NCBI RefSeq assembly: GCF_025152745.1
Contig: NZ_CP104040.1
Span: 3,410,001-3,474,000, forward strand
Origin: Rhizobium sp. WSM4643
Lineage (GTDB): Bacteria > Pseudomonadota > Alphaproteobacteria > Rhizobiales > Rhizobiaceae
Direction: 5' to 3'
Length of the DNA stretch: 64,000 bases
Under the pieces are notes generated by a model. It was not told the DNA's origin. It saw only the letters and a program-made list of their open reading frames with translations, and made no database searches. The first letter of the stretch is position 1. Each line of letters starts with the position of its first letter. A program made the position numbers and the translations under genes. This document shows positions 36,338-45,225 of the stretch, one piece after another.

Positions 36338-37465
36338 ATGGGAACGGTATCGCAATTTCATCAGAGCCTGAGAGCTCCCGCGCATCGCATCGAAAGCGAA
36401 GAGGAGGCGATATCCACGGCCCGCGACCTCGCCGCCGCATTCCGGCATCACGCGAGCGAGCGCGATATCAACCGCATCCTACCCTTTGCCGAGCTTGATG
36501 CGCTGTCGGTATCGGGGCTGACTGCAATCGCGGTGCCGCCCGACCACCAAGGGCTCGACGTGTCGAACGCCTTGCTCGCCGAAATCGTTGCAATCATCGC
36601 CGAGGGCGATCCTTCGATCGGCGAGGCGCTGGAAAATCATTTTTGCATGCTGGAAACCCTCCGCACCCAGGCTGCCGAAGATTTGAAGGCATCGCTGTTT
36701 GCCCGCGTGCTGCTCGGCGACCGCTTTTCGGGCGCCGCCTTCACCGACGGAGCTGCGCTTGCGGCCGAAGGCCCGGGCTACCGCCTGAGTGGGCGCACGC
36801 GACAGGCGCCCGGTATTCTATTCGCCGACTGGATCGCCGCTGCCGCCACCGCCCCGCCCAGCCGCCCGGTGACGCTCTACCTTGCACGGGCTGACGAAGG
36901 CGTGCAGGTGGTCGACGATTGGGACGGCTTCGGCCAGCGCACCAACGGATCAGCGACGGTGATCGTCGCCACACTTCATGTCAATGCCGATGCGATTGCC
37001 CCTGCCCCCTCGTCCGGATATTCGACCGGCATCTCGCTCGGCCTGCTGCTCAAGGCCGGCGTCAGCCTGGGCATCGCGCGGGCCGCATGGAGCGACCTGA
37101 TGACCGCGATTGGCGATCGCAGCGCGACCGTCCTCCCGCGAATCGGCGGCCGCGCCATCCGTATCGAAGCGACAGCGGCAGCCTTGGAACGGGCTGGGCG
37201 CAAACTCGACATTGCCCAGGTCAATCCTGTTGAGGCAGCGATGGCGGACGCGCATTTTTCCGCCTCGGCCGCCGCAATCCTTGCCGGGGAAACGGCGCTC
37301 GACACCGCAAACGCGCTGTTTGAACTTGCAGGGGAAACATCGGCCGGCATCGGGCTCAATCTCGACCGCCATTGGCGCAATGCCCGCATTCACGCGCTAT
37401 CGCTGCCGCACGATAAACTGGTGCATGCCGCAGGCGAATATATGTCGAAGGTTGGCGGCGCCTAA
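36338..37465 (+). CDS. SfnB/DszC-like acyl-CoA dehydrogenase family flavoprotein
   Basis: Protein of 375 aa. It has the acyl-CoA dehydrogenase fold but with the sequence character of the SfnB/DszC monooxygenase branch: VSGLTAIAVPPDHQGLDVSNALLAEIVAIIAEGDPSIGEAL in the N-terminal part, and RHWRNARIHALSLPHDKLVHAAGEY at the C-terminus, where the R-N-x-R-x-H motif is typical. Such FMN enzymes oxidise sulfur compounds in organosulfur use. It stands alone, its stop abutting the stop of the Rrf2 regulator gene. Exact substrate unknown. Confidence 0.82.
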   Translation: MGTVSQFHQSLRAPAHRIESEEEAISTARDLAAAFRHHASERDINRILPFAELDALSVSGLTAIAVPPDHQGLDVSNALLAEIVAIIAEGDPSIGEALENHFCMLETLRTQAAEDLKASLFARVLLGDRFSGAAFTDGAALAAEGPGYRLSGRTRQAPGILFADWIAAAATAPPSRPVTLYLARADEGVQVVDDWDGFGQRTNGSATVIVATLHVNADAIAPAPSSGYSTGISLGLLLKAGVSLGIARAAWSDLMTAIGDRSATVLPRIGGRAIRIEATAAALERAGRKLDIAQVNPVEAAMADAHFSASAAAILAGETALDTANALFELAGETSAGIGLNLDRHWRNARIHALSLPHDKLVHAAGEYMSKVGGA

Positions 37466-37930
37466 TCAGCTGGCGGCGGAGATCGGGAATTCTTCCGCCG
37501 TACCGTCGACGCGGCCACCGCCGGCGACGAATTGCTCAAGGGTCATATTGTCGAGAATGGCGGCGATCGCGTCCCGAACGTCGGTCATCGAGCGCCGCAC
37601 CTGACAGGTTTCCGGATCGGCACAGTCGTCGCAGGCCTCGTAAGCCGTTCGGCTGGCGCAACGGATGGGCGCTAGGGGCCCGTCGAGCGTGCGGATGACA
37701 TGGCCGATGCGGATTTCGGAGGCCGGCCGCGACAGGGAATAGCCGCCGCCCGGTCCCTTTTTCGAGCGCAGGATGCCGACATTGCGCAGTTCGAGCAGGA
37801 TCGTATCGAGAAACTTCTTCGGGATATTGTTGCGGGCCGCGATGTCGTTGATGAAGGCGGTCTCACCCGGCGCCAGCCGCGCCAGGTCGACCAGCGCCTT
37901 CAGCCCGTATTTTCCCTTTTTCGTCAGCAT
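37466..37930 (-). CDS. Rrf2-family transcriptional regulator with cysteine cluster
   Basis: Protein of 154 aa. The winged helix starts MLTKKGKYGLKALVDLARL and includes AARNNIPKKFLDTILLELRNVGILRSKKGPGGGY. The signature cysteines C91, C100, C103 and C109 (IRCAS ... ACDDCADPETC) match the region where IscR/RirA hold an Fe-S cluster, so it may sense iron, oxygen or sulfur status. It is not identical to CymR, which lacks such a cluster. Placed tail-to-tail with the SfnB-like gene. Start ATG 37930 has AAGG upstream. Confidence 0.9.
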   Translation of the reverse strand: MLTKKGKYGLKALVDLARLAPGETAFINDIAARNNIPKKFLDTILLELRNVGILRSKKGPGGGYSLSRPASEIRIGHVIRTLDGPLAPIRCASRTAYEACDDCADPETCQVRRSMTDVRDAIAAILDNMTLEQFVAGGGRVDGTAEEFPISAAS

Positions 37931-37961
37931 CGTCGTCGCCTTGTAGAAATCGCAGTATTAT

Positions 37962-37976
37962 CCTGCCAATAGCAGG
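37962..37976. promoter_or_regulatory. Candidate Rrf2 operator
   Basis: CCTGC / GCAGG inverted repeat with a 5-nt spacer, 32-46 nt upstream of the Rrf2 start. This could be an autoregulatory site, but the arms are short. Confidence 0.3.
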
Positions 37977-38104
37977 CAAATAGCGTCAAAAGCGTGAACA
38001 TACAACAAAATAGCTATTATTTATAGCTTGTATCGGCAACATCCACAGGCCCGCACGGCAGCCTTGACAAAGACCGGCCGCCGCGCGCTTTCCGCTCACC
38101 TCGG

Positions 38105-38893
38105 TCAGATCGTCTTCAGCATGCCGCCGTCGACGAAATAGGTCGAGCCGATGCAATAGCTCGCACGCTCCGAACTGAGGAAGACAAAGACGTTGGCCAG
38201 CTCCTCCGGCGTGCCGAACCGTTTGGAGGCGGCGTGCTCGTTGGCGACGCTCTGCAGATAGCCCTCCCAGTTGCCGCCGGTTTCGGCGGTCAATTGCTTG
38301 GCGGTCTTGATCCAGTCGGGCGTCAGGATCAGGCCGGCATTGACACAGTTGACACGGATATTGTCCTTGATGAGTTCGGTCGAGAGCGTCTTCGAAAACA
38401 TCATCAGCGCCGACTTGCTGACGTTGTAGATCGGCTCGTACCAGAGTGGCTGGACAGCGCAGATCGAGGCGTTGTGCAGGATCACTCCGCCGCCGCGTTC
38501 CTTCATCTGCGGCGCGATGCCGCGCGCCAGCCGCACGGCGGCCATCACATGCAGGTCCCAATAGGTCTGCCACTTCTCGTCGGGCGCCTCCATCACCGTC
38601 TCGTTCGATCCGGTGCCGGCATTGTTGATGAGGATGTCGGCGCCGCCTTTTGCGGCCGCCGCCGCGATGATCGCCTCGGTTCCCGCAACCGTCGCCACAT
38701 CGGCCGCGACAGCGGCGGCGCTGACGCCGTACGTCTCGGCGATACGGGCGGCTTCCGCCTCGAGCCGTTCGCCGCCGCGTGCTGCCAGCACGAGGTCGGC
38801 GCCCTCGGCCGCCAATCCCTCGGCGATCGCCAGTCCGATGCCGACCGACGCACCTGTTATGACGGCAGTCTTTCCCTTCAATCCGAGATCCAT
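38105..38893 (-). CDS. SDR-family NAD(P)-dependent oxidoreductase
   Basis: Protein of 262 aa from ATG 38893, which has GGAGGAAG upstream. Classical SDR with TGASVGIG at about 14-21, NNAG near 92, the catalytic Ser in ILHNASICA and YNVSK as YxxxK. It ends YFVDGGMLKTI. It is divergent from a hydroxypyruvate-isomerase-like gene across 144 bp, so the pair may be co-regulated and feed the sugar-acid steps of the adjacent LacI locus. The 43 residues upstream of ATG 38893 are unlikely to be coding. Confidence 0.88.
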   Translation of the reverse strand: MDLGLKGKTAVITGASVGIGLAIAEGLAAEGADLVLAARGGERLEAEAARIAETYGVSAAAVAADVATVAGTEAIIAAAAAKGGADILINNAGTGSNETVMEAPDEKWQTYWDLHVMAAVRLARGIAPQMKERGGGVILHNASICAVQPLWYEPIYNVSKSALMMFSKTLSTELIKDNIRVNCVNAGLILTPDWIKTAKQLTAETGGNWEGYLQSVANEHAASKRFGTPEELANVFVFLSSERASYCIGSTYFVDGGMLKTI

Positions 38894-39037
38894 GTCTTCC
38901 TCCGCAAAACGGCCGGAGATCCCGGCCTGATGTGCTGAGTGTTCCGCCAATGAATACCGGGCGTCAAGCGCCTGCACTCCTCTTGCGGCAGACGCCGATC
39001 TGTCGCATGCCTGCATCAACGGATGGGAGGAGTTTTG

Positions 39038-39808
39038 ATGCGACGTTATTCAGCCTGCATAGAGTGGCTGTTTGCCGAAGAGGGCGACAGCTTTCCCGAT
39101 CGCATCCGCCGCGCCCATGCAGCCGGCCTGACGGCGATCGAATTCTGGCGCTGGACCGACAAGGATCTGAATGCGATCGAGGCGGCGCTGAAGGAAACCG
39201 GCCTTGCCGTCTCCAGCCTCGTCGCCGAACCGATGATCGCACTGACCGACGCCGCCAACCGGCAGGTCTGGCTCAAAGGCCTTGCCGAATCCGTGACTGC
39301 CGCGAAGCGTCTCGGCGCGCCGGTGCTAATTGCCCAGGCGGGCGACGATCTCCCGGGCTTGAGCCGCGAAGAACAGCGCCGGGCGCTCACCGAAACGCTG
39401 AGAGCCGGCGCCGATATCCTCAAAGGCAGCGGTGTGCGCCTCGGCGTCGAGCCGCTCAATATCCGCATCGACCATATCGGCTATTTCCTCGATTCGACCC
39501 GCGAAGGCCTCGACATCATCGACGACGTCGCTCGCCCCGAGATCGGCATCGTCTACGACATCTACCATTCCGCCGTGATGGACGAGCGCAGCGAAGACGT
39601 GCTGAACGGCCGTCTCGACCGTATCATCCACGTCCATGTCGCCGATCACCCCGGCCGCAACGAGCCGGGCTCCGGCAGCATCGACCTTGCTCTACGCCTC
39701 GGCTGGATCTTCGCCAACGGTTACGACGGCGCCGTCGGTCTGGAGTACCGGCCGACCAGGCCCGGCGCGGACGCAGTCAAGGCCGCGATTGCTTCGCTCG
39801 GCGGTTAA
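39038..39808 (+). CDS. Hydroxypyruvate isomerase-like TIM barrel protein
   Basis: Protein of 256 aa, an AP-endonuclease-2/xylose-isomerase-like TIM barrel. The family's metal and substrate residues are visible in GVEPLNIRIDH (Glu), GIVYDIYHSAVMDE (Asp, His) and HVHVADHPGRNEPGSGSIDL (His), and LEYRP carries the final Glu. It is 30-40 percent-like by eye to Hyi at 49144-49938, sharing PLNIR(D), DxYHxxxM and PGRxEPGxG. Likely isomerises hydroxypyruvate or a related keto-sugar. Start ATG 39038 has GGGAGGAG upstream. It is convergent with lacI; the stops overlap at TTAA (39805-39808). Confidence 0.85.
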   Translation: MRRYSACIEWLFAEEGDSFPDRIRRAHAAGLTAIEFWRWTDKDLNAIEAALKETGLAVSSLVAEPMIALTDAANRQVWLKGLAESVTAAKRLGAPVLIAQAGDDLPGLSREEQRRALTETLRAGADILKGSGVRLGVEPLNIRIDHIGYFLDSTREGLDIIDDVARPEIGIVYDIYHSAVMDERSEDVLNGRLDRIIHVHVADHPGRNEPGSGSIDLALRLGWIFANGYDGAVGLEYRPTRPGADAVKAAIASLGG

Positions 39809-40824
39809 ACCTCGGCGGCATCGACGCTTGCCACCGCCTTGCAGGGTCCGGCAGAGCGGCGCTCGATAATGCGCGAGGCAATCATGATGCGCCGCGCCGG
39901 CATGCCGGGGAGGCGTGGATTCTCGATGCGCTCGAGCAAGAGCCGCAGCCCGACGGCCCCGCACTCCTGCCCCTCCATCCTCACCGTCGTCAGCGCCGGT
40001 GAGATCTGCGTTGCCGGCGAGTAGTCGCCGAAACCGACGACCGAAATATCGTCGGGAATGCGGTATCCCTGACCAAGCAGCTCGGAAACCACGGTCAGTG
40101 CCAGCCCGTCATGGGCGCAGAAAAAAGCCGTTGGCCGGATGCCCCTTTGCTTCAGTGCCTGGTAGGCCGTCGCGAAGCCGTTCTGCTCGTCGAACTGCAT
40201 AACATGAAGCGCAACGTCAGGATAACGTTCGGCGACTTCGCGGGCGCCGTAATGCCGCTCTTGGCGTCCCCGCAGGCCCGGCATGCCATAGACGTAAACA
40301 ATGGACCGATGGCCGAGCCCAACCAGATACTCTACCACCGCCTGCCCTGCCTCATGGTCGGTGCCGCCGACATGGTCTATCTGCTCAAGCGCATCGACCC
40401 AGCCGAAACGCACGATCGGAACGCCGGTGGCACTCACCGCCGCCACAGCCTCACGAGCGTGCGGACCGACGAGCATCAGCCCGTCGCAAGTGCGCGCCAG
40501 CTCTTCCAACTGGCCGGAATCATGGGTCCAGCGTACGCGTAGCGTCATGCCGAGCCGATGAGCCTCGCGCTGCACACCGTTCTGCACCTGCATATAGAGC
40601 TCACTGTTGACGGCATCGAGATCGTGAAAGACGACCGCGACCTCGCCGGCAGTACCCTGCCCGGCAGGCTTGATATAGCCGAGGCGCTGCGCCGTCTCGC
40701 GGATCAGCGCGCGCGTTTCTTCGCTGACGCCGCTCTTGCCGGCAAGTGAGCGCGACACCGCGTATTTCGACAGGCCGACCTCCCGCGCGATCGTCTGCAA
40801 TGTAACCCGGCCCCTGCTTCCCAC
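39805..40824 (-). CDS. LacI-family transcriptional repressor
   Basis: Protein of 339 aa from GTG 40824 with GAGG upstream. The N-terminal helix-turn-helix and hinge are VTLQTIAREVGLSKYAVSRSL and SGVSEETRALIRETAQRLGYI (about 8-55). The periplasmic-binding-like sugar domain follows (AVVFHDLDAVNSELYMQVQNG to PTAFFCAHDGLALTVVSELL). It is divergent from the ABC/glycoside hydrolase operon, so it is the probable sugar-responsive repressor of that operon. Its own stop overlaps the isomerase-like gene by 4 nt in the convergent direction. Confidence 0.92.
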   Translation of the reverse strand: MGSRGRVTLQTIAREVGLSKYAVSRSLAGKSGVSEETRALIRETAQRLGYIKPAGQGTAGEVAVVFHDLDAVNSELYMQVQNGVQREAHRLGMTLRVRWTHDSGQLEELARTCDGLMLVGPHAREAVAAVSATGVPIVRFGWVDALEQIDHVGGTDHEAGQAVVEYLVGLGHRSIVYVYGMPGLRGRQERHYGAREVAERYPDVALHVMQFDEQNGFATAYQALKQRGIRPTAFFCAHDGLALTVVSELLGQGYRIPDDISVVGFGDYSPATQISPALTTVRMEGQECGAVGLRLLLERIENPRLPGMPARRIMIASRIIERRSAGPCKAVASVDAAEV

Positions 40825-40873
40825 GTGGCACCTCAGCGTTCGATTGATGCGCGCTGGCTATAGCAATCGCGCC

Positions 40874-40916
40874 GGTAAAGCAAATTTATACACTAACGTA
40901 AACATAACGCTTTACC
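40874..40916. promoter_or_regulatory. Candidate LacI operator region
   Basis: Between lacI and the transporter operon, GGTAAAGC (40874-40881) and GCTTTACC (40909-40916) are exact inverted copies 27 nt apart. GTAAA at 40898-40902 pairs with TTTAC at 40911-40915 in a closer palindrome. The site is in AT-rich DNA about 90-130 nt upstream of the binding-protein start, consistent with repressor binding over the promoter. Confidence 0.45.
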
Positions 40917-41001
40917 TAACAATATCCAAATGTAATCTTTTCTCCATCCAAGCCCACAGCAAAAATAATGATAAGGGCACGGATTTTTGGAGGAGATCCC
41001 T

Positions 41002-42927
41002 ATGATCAAGCTGAAACGACGTGCGTTTCTGGCCGGGACGTCGGCCGCCCTGATATTACCGGCCCTGCCGGTTTTCGCCGCTGACTTCAAGGAAGCGGAT
41101 ATCCTGAAAACGAAGGTGTCGAGCGGCGCCCTGCCGGGTCTGAAGGACCGGCTTCCTGAAAATCCGCTCGTCATCAAACCGGTCGAAAGCGTCGGCAAAT
41201 ACGGCGGCGACTGGAACATGGCGCTGGTTGGCGGCGGGTCGCTGTCGATGCTGTTTCGCTACCAGGCCTACGAACCGCTGCTGCGCTACACCCCCGACTG
41301 GTCAGGCGTGACGCTGAACGTTGCCGAGTCTTTTGAGGGTGACGCCGATTCCAGAGTCTATACGATCCGCCTGCGCAAGGGAATGAAATGGTCGGACGGT
41401 CATCCCTACACCACTGCCGACATCAAGTTCTGGTACGACACCGTCTTTACCGACAAGCGCGTCGCCTTCGTCGGCCAGGATCATTGGAAGTCCGGCGGCA
41501 AGCCGGCCAAGCTGGAGATCGTCGACGAGCAGACCTTCAAGGTCACCTTCGACAAGCCGAACGGTCTTTTCCCGCTGCAGGTCGCCTGGGCAAACAACGA
41601 CCAGACGACGCGCACGCCAAAGCATTATCTCGAGCAGTTCCACATGGACTTCAATCCGAAGGCCGATGAACTCGCCAAGCAACGCGGCTTCGAAAGCTGG
41701 ATCGCCTCCTTCCAGGCGGCCGCCGGTTTCCAGGACGACAACGCCTTCTTCTTGAACTCCTCGAAGAAGCCCTGCGTGCATGCCTGGATGTTCACCATAG
41801 CACCCGGCGAAAACACCGAACGCGCCGTTGCCGAGCGCAATCCCTACTATTGGAAGGTCGATACCGAGGGCAACCAGCTGCCCTATATGGACCGCATCGT
41901 CTACCAGATGGTCGCCGACCCGCAGGTTCTGCTGCTGAAGGCCATGCAGGGCGAAGTCGACCTGATGGACCAGTATATCGCCACGCCGAACAACAAATCG
42001 GTTCTCTACGATGCGCGTGAGCAGGGCGGCTATGATTTCTACACGCTGACTTCGACCGAAGCCAATGTGATGAATTTCATCTTCAACCTGAACCACAACG
42101 ACGAGACCAAGCGGACGCTCTTCCGGAACAAGGATTTCCGCGCGGCACTCTCGACCGCGCTCGACCGGCAGTCGCTGATCGATGCCGTGCTCGTTGGCCA
42201 GGGCGCGCCTGCCCAGCCGTCGATCAAGAAGGAAGACCCGCTTTACAATGAGCAGCTCGCCACCCAGTTCACCGCCTATGACGTCGACAAGGCAAATGCC
42301 ATGCTCGACCAGCTCGTGCCGAAGCGCGACGACCAGAACTTCCGCCTCGACGAAAAGGGCCGCCGCCTGACGATCATCTTCGAGATCGACCAGGCGCGCG
42401 CCGTCTTCCTCGATCTCTTCCAGCTGGTCATTCCGATGTTCCAGGCGGTCGGGATCGATGCGCAGATGCGCTCGATGGACCGTTCGCTCTGGGAGACGCG
42501 CGTCCGCCAGGGCCGTGATTTCGATGCGACCGCCCACCAGTTCGGCGCCAATGGCGGCGTCGCCGCCATGCTGGACCCGCGCTATTACGTGCCGACCGAT
42601 GCCAACGCCATGTATGCCCCGGCCTGGCAACTCTGGTATCGCGACCGCGCCAATGCCAATGCCGAGGAACCGCCGGAAAGCACGAAGAGCCAGCTTGCGC
42701 TCTACGACAAGCTGAAGGCGACGTCCGACTCATCAGGCCAGCGCGAAGTCATGAAGCAGATCCTGCAAGGCGCCGCCGACAATTTTTATGTCTTCGGCAT
42801 CTCGCTGCCGCCCGACGGCTACGGCATCGTCAAGAACAACATGAAGAACATTACCAAGATCATGCCGAACTCCTTCGGCTGGCCGACGCCCGCTCCGACG
42901 ATGCCGGAGCAGTTCTATAAGGCCTGA
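41002..42927 (+). CDS. ABC transporter periplasmic binding protein, family 5 (Dpp/Opp-type)
   Basis: Protein of 641 aa. The signal peptide carries a twin-arginine-like motif, KRRAFLAG at 5-12, and likely cleavage in VFA-AD near residue 26. The mature part is a family-5 solute-binding protein: RVYTIRLRKGMKWSDGHPYTTADIKFWYD is the characteristic segment, followed by a long lobe. Family-5 proteins bind peptides, but related rhizobial members carry oligosaccharides or opine-like glycosides. Given the glycoside hydrolases in this operon, a glycan ligand is inferred. Start ATG 41002 has GGAGGAG at 40989-40995. First gene of the operon and divergent from lacI. Confidence 0.9.
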   Translation: MIKLKRRAFLAGTSAALILPALPVFAADFKEADILKTKVSSGALPGLKDRLPENPLVIKPVESVGKYGGDWNMALVGGGSLSMLFRYQAYEPLLRYTPDWSGVTLNVAESFEGDADSRVYTIRLRKGMKWSDGHPYTTADIKFWYDTVFTDKRVAFVGQDHWKSGGKPAKLEIVDEQTFKVTFDKPNGLFPLQVAWANNDQTTRTPKHYLEQFHMDFNPKADELAKQRGFESWIASFQAAAGFQDDNAFFLNSSKKPCVHAWMFTIAPGENTERAVAERNPYYWKVDTEGNQLPYMDRIVYQMVADPQVLLLKAMQGEVDLMDQYIATPNNKSVLYDAREQGGYDFYTLTSTEANVMNFIFNLNHNDETKRTLFRNKDFRAALSTALDRQSLIDAVLVGQGAPAQPSIKKEDPLYNEQLATQFTAYDVDKANAMLDQLVPKRDDQNFRLDEKGRRLTIIFEIDQARAVFLDLFQLVIPMFQAVGIDAQMRSMDRSLWETRVRQGRDFDATAHQFGANGGVAAMLDPRYYVPTDANAMYAPAWQLWYRDRANANAEEPPESTKSQLALYDKLKATSDSSGQREVMKQILQGAADNFYVFGISLPPDGYGIVKNNMKNITKIMPNSFGWPTPAPTMPEQFYKA

Positions 42928-42953
42928 TGGCCCATTCCCCATGATGCATGCTA

Positions 42954-42992
42954 GGCGCCGGCCCTTCCGGTTGGCGCCGAGGTTTTTCTTTT
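42954..42992 (+). terminator. Attenuator-like hairpin plus T tract after the binding protein gene
   Basis: GGCGCC (42954-42959) and GGCGCC (42973-42978) pair, with an inner GG/CC pairing, and are followed by TTTTTCTTTT at 42983-42992. It lies 26 nt after the binding-protein stop and just before the next gene, so it should terminate part of the transcripts and raise binding-protein output. Confidence 0.65.
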
Positions 42993-43004
42993 GCCAATGA
43001 TTGG

Positions 43005-45122
43005 ATGAAGACGATGCTCGATGCCAGGAAACGGAACACCCACGCGCTGAGGACGCCGGACTGGTTCAAGACCGCGACCCGCTGGACCCAGCTGACTTTC
43101 GTGGAAGACGACCCGGAGAAATACGATCCGGCCTTCTGGATCGACGTGTTCAAGCGTACGAAGTCGAACGCGGTCTGCCTCAGCGCCGGCGGTTACATCG
43201 CCTATTATCCCAGCGACGTGCCCTACCACTATGTCAGCAAATATCTCGGCGACAAGGATATCTTCGGCTCGCTCGTCGATGCCGCCCGCAAGCTCGACAT
43301 GCATGTCATGGCCCGCGTTGACCCGCATGCGATCCATGACGATGCCGCCAAAGCCCATCCGGAATGGGTGATGATCAATGCCGACGGAACCCCGCGCCGC
43401 CACTGGGCCTATCCCGATGTCTGGGTGACCAATGCCTATGGCGACTACAACAGCGTCTTCATGCCTGAGGTGGTCAAGGAGATCGTCCGCAAATACGATG
43501 TCGATGCGGTCTTCGCCAATCGCTGGCAGGGCCACGGCGTCGATTATAGCGAAGACAGCGGCCGCCGCTTCAAGGACATGTCCGGCCATGCTCTGCCGAA
43601 GAAGCCCGATGCCGAGGATCCGGCCTGGCAGGCCTGGGTGCAATGGCGCCGCCGCGTGCTGACAGACATGATCGCGCGATGGGACGATGCCGTCAAAGCG
43701 ATCCGCCCGCATGCGAGCTTCATTCCGAACATGGGTGGCGCTTCGCTGATGGAATTCGATCTCTCGGTCATCGCCAGGCACTGCCCCTTCCTCGTCGTCG
43801 ACCATCAGGGCCGAAAGGGCCTGGAGCTCGGCTGGTCGGCAGGCCGCAACGGCAAGCGCATCCGCGCCACCTTCCCCGACCGCCCGGTCGTGCTGATCAC
43901 CTCGATCGGCCCGGAGGAGGAATATCGCTGGAAGGACGCCGTCACCTCGGGTGAGGAGATGCAGCTCTGGATCAACGACGGCACTGCCCACGGCCTCTAC
44001 GCCTGGTTCACCAAATTCAACGGTGTCGTGCCCGACAAACGCTGGGTCGAGCCGGTGGCCGACGCATTCGGCCTGCAGGCAGCCGTCGAGCCCGTGCTGG
44101 AAAGCATGAAGCCGACCGCCGAAATCGCTGTCGTCGATCCCTCGACGACGCTGCGCCATTGGGCGCCGGAAGAGCGGCATTCCGCCGAAAAACACGATCT
44201 CGGTCTCTATCATGCCCTCGTCGAAGCCCGCCTGCCCTTCGAGTTGCTCTCGGACCAGGTGCTGACCGAAGAGAGCCTCGACCGCTTCAAGCTAATCATT
44301 CTCGCCAACGCCTCCTGCCTTTCGGATGCCCAGAACGCCGCAATCCGCGCCTATGTCGCTCGCGGCGGCAGCGTCATTGCCTCCTATGAGACATCGCTGC
44401 GCGACGAATTCGGCAAGAAGCGCCCCGAATTCGGCCTTGCCGACGTCCTCGGCGCCAGATACGTCTCCGGCCCGCGCGGCATCGTCAAGAACACCTATGT
44501 CGCCCTTTCTGGCGATCACCCGATCAATCGGGGTTTCGACGGCGCCGAGCGGATCATGGGCGGCACCCGCCTGATCCACGCCGAACCGTCGGTCGATGCG
44601 AAGACACCCTTCCTCTACATCCCCGACTTTCCCGATCTGCCGATGGAAGAGGTCTATCCGCGTGAGGCCCCGAAAGGTGCTGCCGTCATCGCCCGCGAGA
44701 CTGGCAAGGGTGGCCGCACGGTCTACATCCCCTGGAACATCGGCGAGATCTTCTGGGAGGTCTTTGCCGTCGATCATGCGCGGCTCATCGCCAACGCCGT
44801 TCATTGGGCACTCGGCAAGACGCCGCGTGTCACCGTCAAGGGCAAGGGGGTCGTCGATCTGGCGCTGCGCGAAAACGATGGGGGCCTGGCAGTCAGCCTC
44901 TTCAACCTCACCAACCCGATGATGATGAAAGGCCCGATCCGCGACAATTACCCTCTGGCAGCGCAGACCGTTTCGGTGGAGATTCCGGAGGGCCGATCGC
45001 TGGCAAAGGCTTGGCTCGTCGTTGCCGACCGCGCCGCAAACTTCAGCTTCGGGAATGGCCGCGCGCAGGTGGAGGTGCCTGGTATCGATCGGCTGGAGGT
45101 CCTGCATCTTACCTGGAAATGA
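43005..45122 (+). CDS. Putative glycoside hydrolase with C-terminal trimerisation-like domain
   Basis: Protein of 705 aa. The N-terminal half (about 1-330) is barrel-like, with TRWTQLTFVEDDPEKYDPAFW, VMARVDPHAIHDDAAKAHPEWVM and WVTNAYGDYNSVFMPEVVKEI, resembling GHL6-type hypothetical glycosyl hydrolases. A GATase-like beta-galactosidase trimerisation segment follows (LIILANASCLSDAQNAAIRAYVARGGSVIAS, about 430-460), then a beta-sandwich. No signal peptide is visible, so it is probably cytoplasmic and acts on imported sugar. The precise activity is unknown. The start is ATG 43005 or 43014; both lie just after the attenuator. Confidence 0.75.
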   Translation: MKTMLDARKRNTHALRTPDWFKTATRWTQLTFVEDDPEKYDPAFWIDVFKRTKSNAVCLSAGGYIAYYPSDVPYHYVSKYLGDKDIFGSLVDAARKLDMHVMARVDPHAIHDDAAKAHPEWVMINADGTPRRHWAYPDVWVTNAYGDYNSVFMPEVVKEIVRKYDVDAVFANRWQGHGVDYSEDSGRRFKDMSGHALPKKPDAEDPAWQAWVQWRRRVLTDMIARWDDAVKAIRPHASFIPNMGGASLMEFDLSVIARHCPFLVVDHQGRKGLELGWSAGRNGKRIRATFPDRPVVLITSIGPEEEYRWKDAVTSGEEMQLWINDGTAHGLYAWFTKFNGVVPDKRWVEPVADAFGLQAAVEPVLESMKPTAEIAVVDPSTTLRHWAPEERHSAEKHDLGLYHALVEARLPFELLSDQVLTEESLDRFKLIILANASCLSDAQNAAIRAYVARGGSVIASYETSLRDEFGKKRPEFGLADVLGARYVSGPRGIVKNTYVALSGDHPINRGFDGAERIMGGTRLIHAEPSVDAKTPFLYIPDFPDLPMEEVYPREAPKGAAVIARETGKGGRTVYIPWNIGEIFWEVFAVDHARLIANAVHWALGKTPRVTVKGKGVVDLALRENDGGLAVSLFNLTNPMMMKGPIRDNYPLAAQTVSVEIPEGRSLAKAWLVVADRAANFSFGNGRAQVEVPGIDRLEVLHLTWK

Positions 45123-45146
45123 GATGACACGCGACGAAGGAGCGCT

Positions 45147-45165
45147 TTCGGCCTGGAGGGCCGAA
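45147..45165 (+). other. Intercistronic hairpin
   Basis: TTCGGCC (45147-45153) and GGCCGAA (45159-45165) form a perfect 7-bp stem with a 5-nt loop, in the 103-bp gap between the hydrolase gene and the first permease. No T run follows, so it may be an mRNA processing or stability element. Confidence 0.45.
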
Positions 45166-45225
45166 GGTGGGTAAAGATCCGGGGAAGCGCGTCACGGCGT
45201 TCCCGACCGGAGGAGAAACGTTTCG

